From the NCBI GenBank assembly GCA_028023455.1, contig JAQFVV010006711.1, forward strand, positions 246,001 to 310,000: a DNA stretch of 64,000 nucleotides. The letters run 5' to 3'. This document shows, in pieces, positions 1 to 9,759 of the stretch (its first letter is position 1; the number at the start of each line of letters is the position of its first letter). The notes below the pieces were generated by a model. It did not search any database. It was not told where the DNA came from and saw only the letters and a list, made by a program, of their open reading frames with translations. The position numbers were made by a program, and so were the translations under genes. The stretch is from Epiperipatus broadwayi. Its lineage: Eukaryota > Onychophora > Udeonychophora > Euonychophora > Peripatidae.

Positions 1-32
1 CGTTTATACATTATACATGTGTTACGTTTTAG

Positions 33-251
33 AGACGCGATGATCCATTCCGCCGTGAAATTTCCGGATTCTTCAGGGTTGAAATTAACCCCAGTCATCC
101 TACACAAGCGGACATAATGGGTGCTCCCGTAGGATTTGACGTCATGCAGCCAGCCGGCAAACTGCGACACGGACTGCTTGTCCCTGGTTATGCTTATGTG
201 ACACCTTACTTCGTCGGGCCGATGGCAGAGACCAGCTCGACATTCTTATAA
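33..251 (+). CDS. Terminal exon candidate of an unidentified plus-strand gene
   Basis: A 73-codon open frame begins straight after an AG acceptor (gttacgttttag) and closes with TAA at 249-251. It encodes 72 residues: it starts RRDDPFRREISG, contains GAPVGFDVMQPAGK near residue 30, and ends VGPMAETSSTFL. Base composition is far richer in G+C and CpG than the surrounding DNA, and many codons have an RNY pattern, as expected of a conserved exon. The codon before the exon in this frame is TAG, so the frame starts at the splice junction. Possible poly(A) signals AATAAA follow at 388 and 429. I do not recognise the family; no transmembrane segment or cysteine pattern is evident. The upstream exons lie outside the window. 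The antisense strand is also open here but is less coding-like. Confidence 0.6.
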   Translation, partial: RRDDPFRREISGFFRVEINPSHPTQADIMGAPVGFDVMQPAGKLRHGLLVPGYAYVTPYFVGPMAETSSTFL

Positions 252-387
252 ACTCATTCACGGCATTGCAGTTTCGATATATTGCCATTTCATATCGCCT
301 TTCTAAAGCATACCACGTGTTCCTTTACTTAATTTTATTATTCTCTATATCACTCCTCCTCTGCATTATCTTCATAATTCACTCTCA

Positions 388-434
388 AATAAATGTTGCC
401 CTTAGTCATAAAACAAATATTTTAATTAAATAAA
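388..434 (+). terminator. Possible poly(A) signals of the plus-strand gene
   Basis: AATAAA occurs at 388-393 and again at 429-434, 135-180 bases after the TAA of the plus-strand exon. In such AT-rich DNA this hexamer is common, so position is the only support. Confidence 0.3.
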
Positions 435-780
435 TATATGTCTGCCGCTACTCTTAAATCTTACTTTAAACTCTTGCATTGCAAAGGTATAAATCCCTCC
501 AGGCATGCATTAGAAATACTTACTCGAGAATTTTAGGTAGCTAGATTACGCCTTCAAATAAGTGAATTTCTTTTGTAAACATTACAGTATCGGAAATACC
601 GCTACTGAAGTCCTCAATATAAAATAATGTCTAAATAAATAAATGTATTCTTTAAAATATAATCATGTCGTAAATCCCGCTGCTGAAGCTTTTAATCCAC
701 AAAATATTATTAGTAAATGATTGTTTTATTAAAATGTATTAATAAATAATTTTAAACTATACGTCTGCAGTTATGTTTCA

Positions 781-786
781 TTTATT
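781..786 (-). terminator. Possible poly(A) signal of the minus-strand gene
   Basis: AATAAA on the minus strand, about 50 bases past the stop of the 835-1120 exon. The hexamer alone is weak evidence in this base composition. Confidence 0.3.
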
Positions 787-834
787 TGATACCCATTCTA
801 TATAATATTTCCTCGATTATGTAAATATGAATGT

Positions 835-1120
835 TTAATTAATATTAGTTTGATTATTGGCTAACTCGAGAATAAAATCATGAATCTCTTGCATATCCCT
901 GACCACCGTGCCTAAGGAAATATTTACTAATGTCGCATCAGATGTGTTGTTTCGTGGATTGTATTGTGGAACCGATAAACTATGTTCGAATTCAGTAACA
1001 CGGGTGGCTTCACTACCTCGATGGTGCTGCTGTTGTGTGTGGTGGTCGAACTTTGCACTATGTTTACGAGTCACACGTTTTCTGACTGTTAAATGTGTGG
1101 GAGATGATAATCTGGACCAA
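835..1120 (-). CDS. Terminal exon candidate of an unidentified minus-strand gene
   Basis: On the minus strand a frame stays open for about 110 codons (stop-free from about 1160) and ends with TAA at 835-837. The product is polar and low in complexity at first (HHTQQQHHRGSE), then has a well-formed C-terminus with SVPQYNPRNNTSDATLVN and a probable amphipathic helix RDMQEIHDFILELANN. No domain is recognised; it resembles a cytoplasmic tail more than an enzyme. Usable AG acceptors lie at 1112-1113 and 1121-1122. Both give a phase that fits the 65-bp exon candidate at 12,790-12,854. The TTTATT at 781-786 (AATAAA on the minus strand) could be its poly(A) signal. The plus strand is also open here, but its product is cysteine- and tryptophan-rich and unlike a normal protein. 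The start of the exon is uncertain by tens of bases. Confidence 0.5.
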
Positions 1121-1341
1121 CTGATGAGTGCTGGTTTAGCATGAAATACGTTTATTGGTGATTATTTATCTTTTCTACATGTGTGTGGTCATGTGTATCA
1201 GTTGTATGAGATAGTGTGGGTGATTGAAGGGTGCTTGCAAATCTGAGTTCAAATCCTCTATACTTTTAATAAATGTTATAAGTTGTATTTATCCAAGTAA
1301 TATGTTTATATATTTATCTCACTTCTGCACATATATCCATG

Positions 1342-1342
<1 letters not shown>

Positions 1343-1383
<41 letters not shown>

Positions 1384-1400
1384 CATCATCATCATCATCT
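1343..1400. repeat. TAA/TCA microsatellite
   Basis: About thirteen AAT/TAA units pass directly into six TCA units. It is an ordinary compound microsatellite; TCA/GAT tracts here also mark RTE 3' tails, but no RTE coding sequence adjoins this one. Confidence 0.95.
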
Positions 1401-2795
1401 AAAAGAATTTTAAATAATCTTTAACGATTGAATGATTGAATACATGCGTGCTATGCTGGGTGATCATTGTAGTATATTTATATAAATAAATAAACTATAC
1501 TGAAAAAGGTATGTGTATATATAGTTATAAAGCAAAGTTTGTTTATACAAATCTATATTGATGATAAATAATAATATAAATTATAAAACAAATCATTATT
1601 TTTAATGTCTCAATATGATTAGTGGTATATAATAATATACTTATATGACCATTACTGTAAAATTTATATAATAGCTGTAAGGGGGGGGGGAGGGAGGTTG
1701 AAGAAATAAAATCATGATGCCATATATTTATGGTCTGATATTATTCGTATATATATACACTAAAGATGGTAGCAAAATGTAGTCAAAAGAAGCTTTTTTT
1801 GTGTTATATATACAATATTTTTTGTTAAATAATCTTTTTTGATATTTATTTATGAGAAAAAAAAACATTTTTGTTTCTATTTTACATATGAAAAATGTTA
1901 AACTGTAAATAATAATAAATTATTACTACTTATTAACTATAAGTAATCTATCCTATCAGTTTACCCATAACTTGAACTGACAAATTCATGTTAAAAGAAC
2001 TAGCTTCATAGTTCTTTCAGTGAGCAACTGCCAATCTTGCAACATATTACATAAACACTCCCTTATAACTACCAAAACAAAAATCAATTACATTTTGAAA
2101 CATGAAATAACAACACCAAATTTTTTGAGTATATATATTCTGTCATGCTACTTTTTTTGATTGTTTCTTATGTAATTTAGGATATTTATGGTATTTTTTT
2201 ATTTATTTATGAAAAGCAATTTGATCCAAAATTAGGTAAGCAGGAATTTATTTGTTTGGTTAGTAGAGTAGAAAAATGTAAGATTTGCACATTATAAAAT
2301 CATCTGTTTACTGTATTTTGCGATTTGGGAAATTTTGATAATACCAGTGATAGATACTCGCTGATTTTTACAAGACCAACTTCTCTAATAAATATCCATC
2401 AGTGAACGACTTCAAATTTAAAAAAATATATATTTGTTTTATTTTTATTTTAAAAAATTTAAGAATCAAAATAATAATTGTTGCTAATAGGTTTAAGAAG
2501 TTCATAATTTTTTAAAAATACACTTTCTTTTCTCATTGTTTGCATTCTAGTAATAAGATGTAGGACCACTATTTGTATTAAGAGTAGGTTAATTTTTTTT
2601 TAATGAATTAGAAAGCAATATTACCTTCATAATATTTTGTTAATTTTTTTTAGATATTATAACAATTGAATATTAGTTAAAAGTGTGCTGTTTCTGTAGA
2701 AATTCAAGCTTTATATTATAAATTCAAATAATTCAAATTTGCATGTTTGTTGTATGCTGTATGCACAACAAAGTGGTTTCTTTTTTATAAACTAA
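1401..2795. other. AT-rich stretch with no recognised gene
   Basis: No coding-like frame or structured repeat was found. A run of ten G at 1681-1690 stands out. No splice-bounded exon was found. Confidence 0.6.
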
Positions 2796-2796
2796 A

Positions 2797-2840
2797 GTTG
2801 AGTGCACTTTCGGTGAAGTTTACCAAACACCTTCTGTTGA
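2797..2840. repeat. Relic end of the 57.9-kb palindromic MITE family
   Basis: The segment gagtgcactttcggtgaag followed by a cacc resembles the terminal inverted repeat of the MITE at 57,881-58,070, whose ends read tgaatgcacttttagtga and, on the other strand, a version with cctttcggtga. Only one end is present, so this is a solo relic. Confidence 0.35.
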
Positions 2841-3202
2841 CATTGTGTACTATCTATTACATAAATGGGGAAAAAACTATAATACTGCATATATTTTAAT
2901 TATAAAAAAAAAAGTTTTGTATTTCATTATTAATCCTTATTGCAAATCTAGTTTTTTAAATATATGTTTAAGTGTTTATATTGATTGGTCAGAGACAAGT
3001 TAGAATAAGCTGGTATAAATTATTTGATTCATTCTAGTATATATTATTGTGATGGTTTAGTTATTTTCATTTTTATATGAAAGGCTAAAGATAAGTTTGA
3101 CTATTCTAGTGCCAATCATTTAGTTTGGCATGCTTTATAATTTTATTCTTTTAATTATTTTATTTATTATATTATATGCTTTATCAAACAAAAAAAAATT
3201 TG

Positions 3203-3295
3203 ACAAGCGTTGGTGGTTGAGCGGTCAGCACAGCACCTTACAAGCAGTTGTCCCTGTTCGCTTCCCTGCTTTGATACATGAAAAAAAAAAATTGT
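3203..3295 (+). repeat. tRNA-like SINE fragment
   Basis: A short G+C-richer block reads tggtggttgagcggtcagca, similar to an A box, and 40-50 bases later ctgttcgcttccctg, similar to a B box. It ends in a run of ten A. This is the layout of a tRNA-derived SINE head with an A-rich tail. The B box is imperfect and no cloverleaf can be closed with confidence, so it is not called a tRNA gene. Confidence 0.45.
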
Positions 3296-3772
3296 TCTAT
3301 AATTTAAAAATCTTTACTTAGTTAGACTGCTCAGTAGCAATTGATATTATGGACATCACTGCATTAATCTTTCACTAAAAAAAAAATTGGGAGCAGAAAG
3401 TTTTATTAATTATTACCTATATATTTTTTCTTCTATATTTATAAAAAATAATTAAGATAGAATATTTAATTAATGTTTTGGATAAGATTTTATTTTTTAT
3501 TTCTATTTGAAAAAAAAAAGTTATATATATACATATTTTTTTTGACGATCACAATACTTTATTAGTCTGAAATTCAAACAAGTTTAGATGGGTTTTAAAA
3601 TGTATGCTGTCATCTGTTATAAAAGTAGAAAATAGAGATGCTTTTATTTTTGAAACAAGTTTTAAAACGAATTTTAAAAAAAGAAAAAAAAAGTTATTTG
3701 GCAGTGCTGTTAAAAAGTCAGATAATCCTTTCATAAAAAAAAGTAATTTATTTCTTTTCTTAACTAATTAAG

Positions 3773-3800
3773 GATGCTGAAGACATCTGCATAAAAACAG
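3773..3800 (+). CDS. 28-bp microexon candidate
   Basis: A pyrimidine-rich run ends in an acceptor (ttcttttcttaactaattaag). It is followed by 28 bases and then a strong donor, gtgagc. In frame 0 the piece reads DAEDICIKT and leaves one base. That base, G, plus the first two of the 23-bp candidate at 24,987 makes a valine codon, and the second exon stays open and ends in phase 0. Together they would add VPAERESQ. The gene is not recognised. Splice-like triplets arise by chance in 64 kb, so the phase fit is suggestive only. No RNA evidence is available. Confidence 0.35.
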
Positions 3801-4348
3801 GTGAGCAATACTTCTTTTTTTATTTGGTAGTGATAAGTATGTGTTATTAATAATTCAAGTGAAACTAAAGAAAGTTGTTATAGTCTAGTTTTTTTGCCTT
3901 CTTTAATCGATATGGTGCATGATATTGACATTTTAATCTAAGTTATAATCAACATATAAACATAAAAAAAAAATGTCAGTTTAATTAAATTGAACTACTG
4001 TGTGTGGGTGTATAATAATAATTATCTTAGTAAGACATAGCTAGTCTTTTTGGTATATATTTGGCATTATGAGGGTTAGATTGAGTTTGCTGTTTATAGA
4101 CATAAAATTATAATATATTACACTCTCAGCAGTATTCTAAAAGAAATTGAGAGTTAAAAGTAAATAATTTTTAGTTTATTAAATAATATTTAGAAAATTT
4201 TGTTCATGCTAATTCTAAAATATAAAGAATTATATTTTTGAATATTTGCTGACTTAAAATTTTATTAATATATATATACAAGTGCACATTAAATAGAGAT
4301 CTGATTATGTATACAGTATGTTAAAAAAGTTTTATGTTGTATATATAC

Positions 4349-4460
4349 AGTAGAACCTCTGTATCAGCTATATTTTTGTTTCAAGACATTCTATTAGAGT
4401 GTATGAATTAGTGCATAATAGCTCTCACTTTATTACTCTGTATAATGGGATCATTATAAT
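4349..4460 (+). repeat. Possible Tigger/pogo-type transposon end
   Basis: The sequence cagtagaacctctgtatcag matches the usual start of Tigger/pogo-like terminal inverted repeats (CAGTNGAACCTC followed by a degenerate GTATAACG-like part). The following 100 bases look like decayed subterminal sequence. No matching opposite end was found nearby. Confidence 0.4.
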
Positions 4461-6067
4461 CTTACAGAAATAAAAACATTGAAAATACACACATTGTTAT
4501 TTAAGTATAGATATCTTAACATTTACATATATATATAATTCTATGTTATATTAAAAAAATTAGTATAGTATATACACATTCTTAATTGTTAATAAAAATA
4601 GGTATTTAGAAGCAGAACTTTTTTTTTTTTTAAATATTCTTTTTTTGATATGTGTATAAGTTAAGTCATGATTTATTTATCATTTTATCTCTGGTTAAAT
4701 CAACATTTTTTTTTTTTTAAAAATTAACTAGACTTGCTTGTACTGTTGACTATAGATTAAGACTTTAAAAAGTGTTAGAAGCAATTTTCTTTTTTTGTTT
4801 TTTTCATCTTAATTTAGCAATGATCTTTTTCTTCCTCTCTCACCTCAACTTTATCAATGGTAGATTTTAAAGAAAAGAAAATTAAGTAAATTGATAAGAG
4901 TAAGTTTTTTCATATTTTAAGTTAGAAAAGAAATATAGTACCTAAGCATAGTAATCAATAAAGCAAGTCATATATAGCATCACATTGCTTTTATAATCTT
5001 GTATTTGAGCTTTAGTATCTAAGCATTTTGATTGTATATAAAATCACCTGATTTCACTATATATTTTTTTCAATTTTTTTCCCTGGATGTATTGCTGAAA
5101 TGAATGAAGTTTTATTTTTTATTTTCACTCTCCAATTTTTATATTTTTGTTCTAGGCATTCGTTCAATAAATAAAATTACTCTAAAAATTAAATTAACTT
5201 TACAAAAACAAAACTAAACATAAATATTATTATCAAAAACAAGACCAAAAAATAAACAATTTTTCCAAAATTGTATATTTTTCGGTTGTAACTTGCTAAA
5301 GCATAACTTTAAATAATGAAATTATATAAAAAAATTTAAATTGAACATATTAAAAAAAAAAAAAAATGAAATAATGATTTTAACAGTTTTTAACAAAATT
5401 TGTTTCTATCTTTTTTAGTCTCTGATGCTGAGAAAATTTTGCTTGATTAATTTGCTCTAAAACTTTCTGATAAAATCAATGAAAATTTAATAAAATGTTA
5501 TAAAAAATAAATAATGAAAAGGCAAATAAATTTTATATAAATTTATTTCATTTTTACATTATAATCAAAAGGACCATGCAGTGCAAGCACTCTGCTCAAT
5601 ATGATTAGCTTTTATTTAGTTATTTTTAATTTCTATGGCTGGTGACACTTTCTTTTGCTTGAATTTTTTATCCCCAGTAATTCCTGATATCTAGATATTA
5701 TAATTAATTCTAATTATAAGTTCTGCTTTTAAAACAGACATTGATGTTGCAGTATCCTCAGATGTCTGATGGATATATGAATATAAGAGATTAATTACAT
5801 ATTGTAACAGTATATAATATGCCGTTACATTATTTTAAAATTAAAATAAAAAGATCGCAAATAAAAATTGGTTTAAATATAGTTTTACTTTTCAATATTA
5901 TGTAACAAAAAACACTTATTTATAATTGTTAACAAAGAAGAAGATATAAATTAATATTAAAGTTTATCGGCTTAACGTTTTCGCGGATCCATGCCTCATA
6001 TTCATAGCCTTCATAGAATGTATAGTAAAATGTATGCAAATATTCAAATAAGCTAGTATTACGTAGC

Positions 6068-7982
6068 CTATTTCTTTGAGATTTCGAAGCAAGTGTCTTT
6101 CCTATTAATAGCATGGATGTTTCCATTAATGTAAAATGCCTCCTTTATTTTTCTTTTGTGATCGTTTGATTCTGAGCACAATATTATGGGATTGGCAGGT
6201 GTGAAGTTGTGTCCAGATTGTTTAGCATGCTCCAAAAATACAGAGGTTGTGTTGCTGTTCCTCTGAGCTCTGTTATATGTGTAAAGATGTTGAGCCAGTC
6301 TGGTGTTGATTGTAGCTTTCGTTTCACCATAATATATAGCGTGGCATCCGGCCTGAAGGCAGGCAATGGAGTACGATCAATGTGGTCTTTAGAGTTGTTA
6401 ATCAATCTATTAGAATTTGGCGGAGTTCTAAATGCTATGTTGAATTTATCGGTTAATACTTTCGTTAGTTTGTTAGATAATTTAGAAATGTAGGGGATTG
6501 TTATTCTTGGTAGATTGGGGCGAGATGCCTTATTGTTTATTGTATTATGAAATTTAGTGATTTTATTTTTAATAGATTTAAATTTGAACCCTGCTGCTAA
6601 TAGATCTCTAATATAGTTGTTTATGTTTTCTTTCCTGTCTGCCTCATATTTACATAAATAAAAGTTTCTGAACAAAAATGCTTTAAGGCCAGCAAATTTA
6701 TGCGATGCAGGTGAGTTAGAGTTAGGGTGGATACAGCTTCGAATTTCAAATGGTTTGACAATCATTTTGTAATCTATTAAATGGCGATTTCTCGATAAAG
6801 AGAGGACTAGATATTTAAGTTCTTTATTATTTTCATATGTGATGGTGAATGAAAGTTTGGTTGAGTTTTATAGATCCCGTTGTATGTTTAAAATATTATC
6901 TTTAGAGGTTATTATAAAAATATCATCTACATAATGAACATATGTAAAGTCTTGGTTGCTATGGTGATATTTTGGAAAGATTGATAGCTCGTATTTATTT
7001 AAATATATGCTAGATAGACTACCACTAATAGGAAGGCCCATAGGCCATCCATCTTGCATAGTGTACCACTTGTTTTCGAAGAGTGTGAATATGTGAGAAT
7101 CAAGCCATGACAGGAAAGCAATAATGAATTTAACTTTCACTAGGGCAATGTACTCGCAGTAGCTCTTCGTGTACTATTTGTATGGATGCTTTTCTATTAA
7201 TTGATCCATATAATTCCTTCACATCCATTGTAGCTATAATGTAAGTCTGAGAGATTTGAGAATTTTTAATTTGAGAAATAAATTGGAGAGAAGAATTTAT
7301 CGTGTATACACCAAAATTAAGGTAATCTATAATTAATTGATTGATTAGTTTGGCAGCTTCGAAATAATGCACACCACCGAAATCCATCATCAATCGTAGC
7401 GGTTCACCTGTTTTATGTAGTTTCAAATTAGCGAACATTGGGGGGGGGTCTAGTGGCAGAGGGATAAATCCTATAATATTCAGATTTAGTGATCCGTTTA
7501 TCTTTGAATGCCCGAAGCACATTGTTAATAAATTTATCTCGATCTAGTTTAATATTAAAAGTGTTATCATATACCAGCCATAATATTTTAATTTGGTCGT
7601 GCATTTTATTTTTATAGTCCGTGTTATTTAGCAAAACAAAACGATTACCTTTGTCTTCTTTAAGACAAGTAATATTGTGTGTTTTGAAATATTGTTTGGT
7701 ATTTAATATACCTTTATTCCATGCTTTACTTTCTTTGTCAACCAAATTGTTATTTAATAGTTTAGATATATTGGTGATGATAGCGTCTTTTTGTGCATTG
7801 TTAATGAGACTCGCTTCGATATCTGCAATTAGTTCGAGTTTAGGAGATCTCCAACTTCCTCCTATGTATTTCGGTCCGAGGGATAAAATTTTCTTGATTT
7901 CGTATGGTGGTGTAATTGAAGTTTTGTTAACGAACGCATCTGTATTAATCATCTGACAAATTCTGTTTTGCTTGATAGACAA
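6068..7982 (-). pseudogene. Penelope-like retroelement: RT plus GIY-YIG endonuclease, frameshifted
   Basis: Fragments in successive frames rebuild most of a Penelope-like polyprotein, about 640 codons. From the N-terminal side: a conserved block with EDKGNRFVLLNN (7,982-7,430), a PPPMFANLKLHKTGEPLR block, RT motif A as IIATMDVKELYGS, motif B as MQDGWPMGLPISGS, and motif C as YVDDIFII (about 6,922-6,933). A linker follows, then an endonuclease in which a cysteine-rich lead is followed by YYGET (6,320-6,334) and NTRLAQHL, typical of the GIY-YIG domain fused to these RTs. It ends KDTCFEISKK-stop near 6,068. Known members use the endonuclease to nick DNA and the RT to copy RNA at that nick. Frame changes near 7,440 (beside a nine-G run), 7,135, 6,870-6,765 and 6,360 make this copy inactive. 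It sits inside the 5,803-9,745 repeat. Confidence 0.88.
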
Positions 7983-9585
7983 AAAAAAAAAAATTGATTT
8001 ATTAAAAAGAAAAAACTTAACTTAAAAAACTGAAAATTAAAAGTTGTTTAACGTATATATAGATCGCACAGATGGAAAACGTTAAAAACTATTTTAAAAA
8101 TAAAAGTATTTGAAAGTATTTTTTTTGTAAAAAAAGTAAAGATTGATATTTTTTAAAATAGAAGTAAATGATTTCTATCATGTTTAATCTTAGAAAATGG
8201 AAATGATTGTTTTTTTTTAATTAAATGATTGTTTTAAAGCAAACTAGCCCTTGGGGCACTTAAAATAATTTAAAAGGTCAGATAAGAGAATAAAAAGAAT
8301 TAGCTTGACCAATGGAAGCACCAAGCCACAGCACGGACCAAAAAAGAGACTCTAGGATTAGTGATGTCTTGCTCATTGAATCCGAAAATTTGCTGATAAG
8401 AGGCTAATAAAAATATAAAATGCAAAATAATAGTTGTCTTATGATGCTGACTATTAAGCTATATATGAACGGTAACTGTATTGCAGATATCACGATGTAG
8501 GAGTCTGCAATAGGTTTAATTTCTGGACAATCAGCTGAGGCCTCCCTATAACAGTTATGGACCAAAAGGAATAGCAAGTAGCGGCTTCGTTTTAAAAAAA
8601 AGGCCAAATGGTCTCCTCTAAATCTGCAGAATCCGGAAAGTATAAACTTTTTTTGCTTATCTAATAGGAACTTTTTCTAAATTTGCAATGAATAATTGAA
8701 AATAAGAACTCTCATCTGACCTAAAGAATTCAAAATCAGTTATTAATATTTTTTTTTTCTGCATATGTTTAATTAATCATTTCCATTTCTTTTTTTGTTA
8801 TGTGTTAATTAAATTATTTGACTATATTTAAATTTAAGTTGGGTGTGGACGATTATATAGATTGGTTAAGTTTGTTAGTTTAAGGGAGGGTTAATCTTGG
8901 GTTAGTTGTTTTGTGGTTAAATTGGGTTAATGTATTGGATATATTGGTGTAATTAATAAATGTAGTATGAAGATCTGCTACGTGCAGAATCACGTATACA
9001 CCGCACTTGGGCAAAATAAGTCCCACTTCTTAATGATCATTGGGACAGTAATATGGCAAAAAGGACCACAATCCCTTCCTATGGAGTTTTCTTTTTTATT
9101 GTTCTTCTTGCTCGACAGACATCACATTCCTGTTTTGGGCTAGAAACAATTTCTTTTCTTAACCATGTTGTTCAGATGTGCATTCCTGACAATATGGTAT
9201 TGTGCTGTCATATTCATGCTGCATTGAATACATCGATATATCAGATAGATTGGCATTGGTTTGACTGCAAACTTTTGGCCTAGGGTTAAATAAGGGCTAT
9301 AGGATACTTTCTTTTTCGAACAAATCCATATAGTGTATCTATACTCAACATCATAAAAAAAACTCTTACTAAAATCCATCTGTGCGGATTGTTTAATATA
9401 ATAATTTAAAAATTAATATTAAGATATAAACAAGATACATTTTATTCCTCAATATTTATATATGCGTCAATAAATCTTTTTGTGTGTGTTATTTCTGGCA
9501 GTAACTTATTTATTTATTTATTTTATTGAAATGTCTTTATTAAAATATATTTTAAGAAGTTATATTAAATCTCTGCATCTCTATG

Positions 9586-9745
9586 AGCTAGTGGCATGGG
9601 CTGACAGTCGTAACAATATATATATATATATGTAAAAATCAGATTTTAACACTACGTATCTGGCTACTGTGTAAATTTTGCAGGTTCGAATGGCCTGGTG
9701 GCGCCCTTGTATGTCAGATACGATGATATCCAACTATCTGTTACT
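9586..9745 (+). repeat. tRNA-like block at the end of the LTR-like repeat
   Basis: tgagctagtggcatgggctg resembles an A box and ggttcgaatggcc a B box, with an AT microsatellite between. The same pair occurs at 48,630-48,790 in the second copy, so it belongs to that repeat and is not an independent SINE insertion. Confidence 0.4.
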
Positions 9746-9759
9746 CCCCAACCATTATA

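Larger units (their letters stand above)
5803..9745. mobile_element. LTR-like repeat carrying a Penelope element inside (copy 1)
   Basis: The left end reads tgtaacagtatataatatgc and the right end closes with ctgttac, so the termini are inverted. Outside the Penelope insert (roughly 5,900-8,000) it aligns with the element at 46,627-48,795. Shared blocks include gttacattattt near the left end, atcgcacaga, tggaaatgatt, aactagcc(c)ttggg, aaattgggt, ggatatattggtgta, and near the right end ggttc(g/a)aatg with tggcgccct. Without the insert this copy would be about 1.85 kb against 2.17 kb for the other. No target-site duplication is visible, consistent with greater age. Terminal TGTAAC...GTTACA is common in LTR retrotransposon ends, but no gag or pol belonging to this repeat was seen, so its class is open. 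Confidence 0.6.

Noticed and set aside
1-245. Minus-strand open frame antisense to the plus exon at 33-251
   Set aside because: It is open for about 80 codons, but it has no clear acceptor or stop and the plus frame has precise splice and stop boundaries and better codon pattern.
908-1144. Plus-strand 78-codon frame rich in Cys and Trp
   Set aside because: It is the antisense of the better-composed minus-strand terminal exon.
3203-3295. True tRNA gene
   Set aside because: A cloverleaf with paired acceptor and anticodon stems could not be built; A/B-box traces and the A tail fit a SINE.
5929-6126. Minus-strand 65-codon frame
   Set aside because: The neighbouring frame carries the end of the GIY-YIG domain; this one is an out-of-frame by-product.
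9053-9379. Overlapping plus and minus frames of 76-79 codons
   Set aside because: They lie inside the LTR-like repeat, are not kept open in the copy near 47.8 kb, and have no recognised motif.
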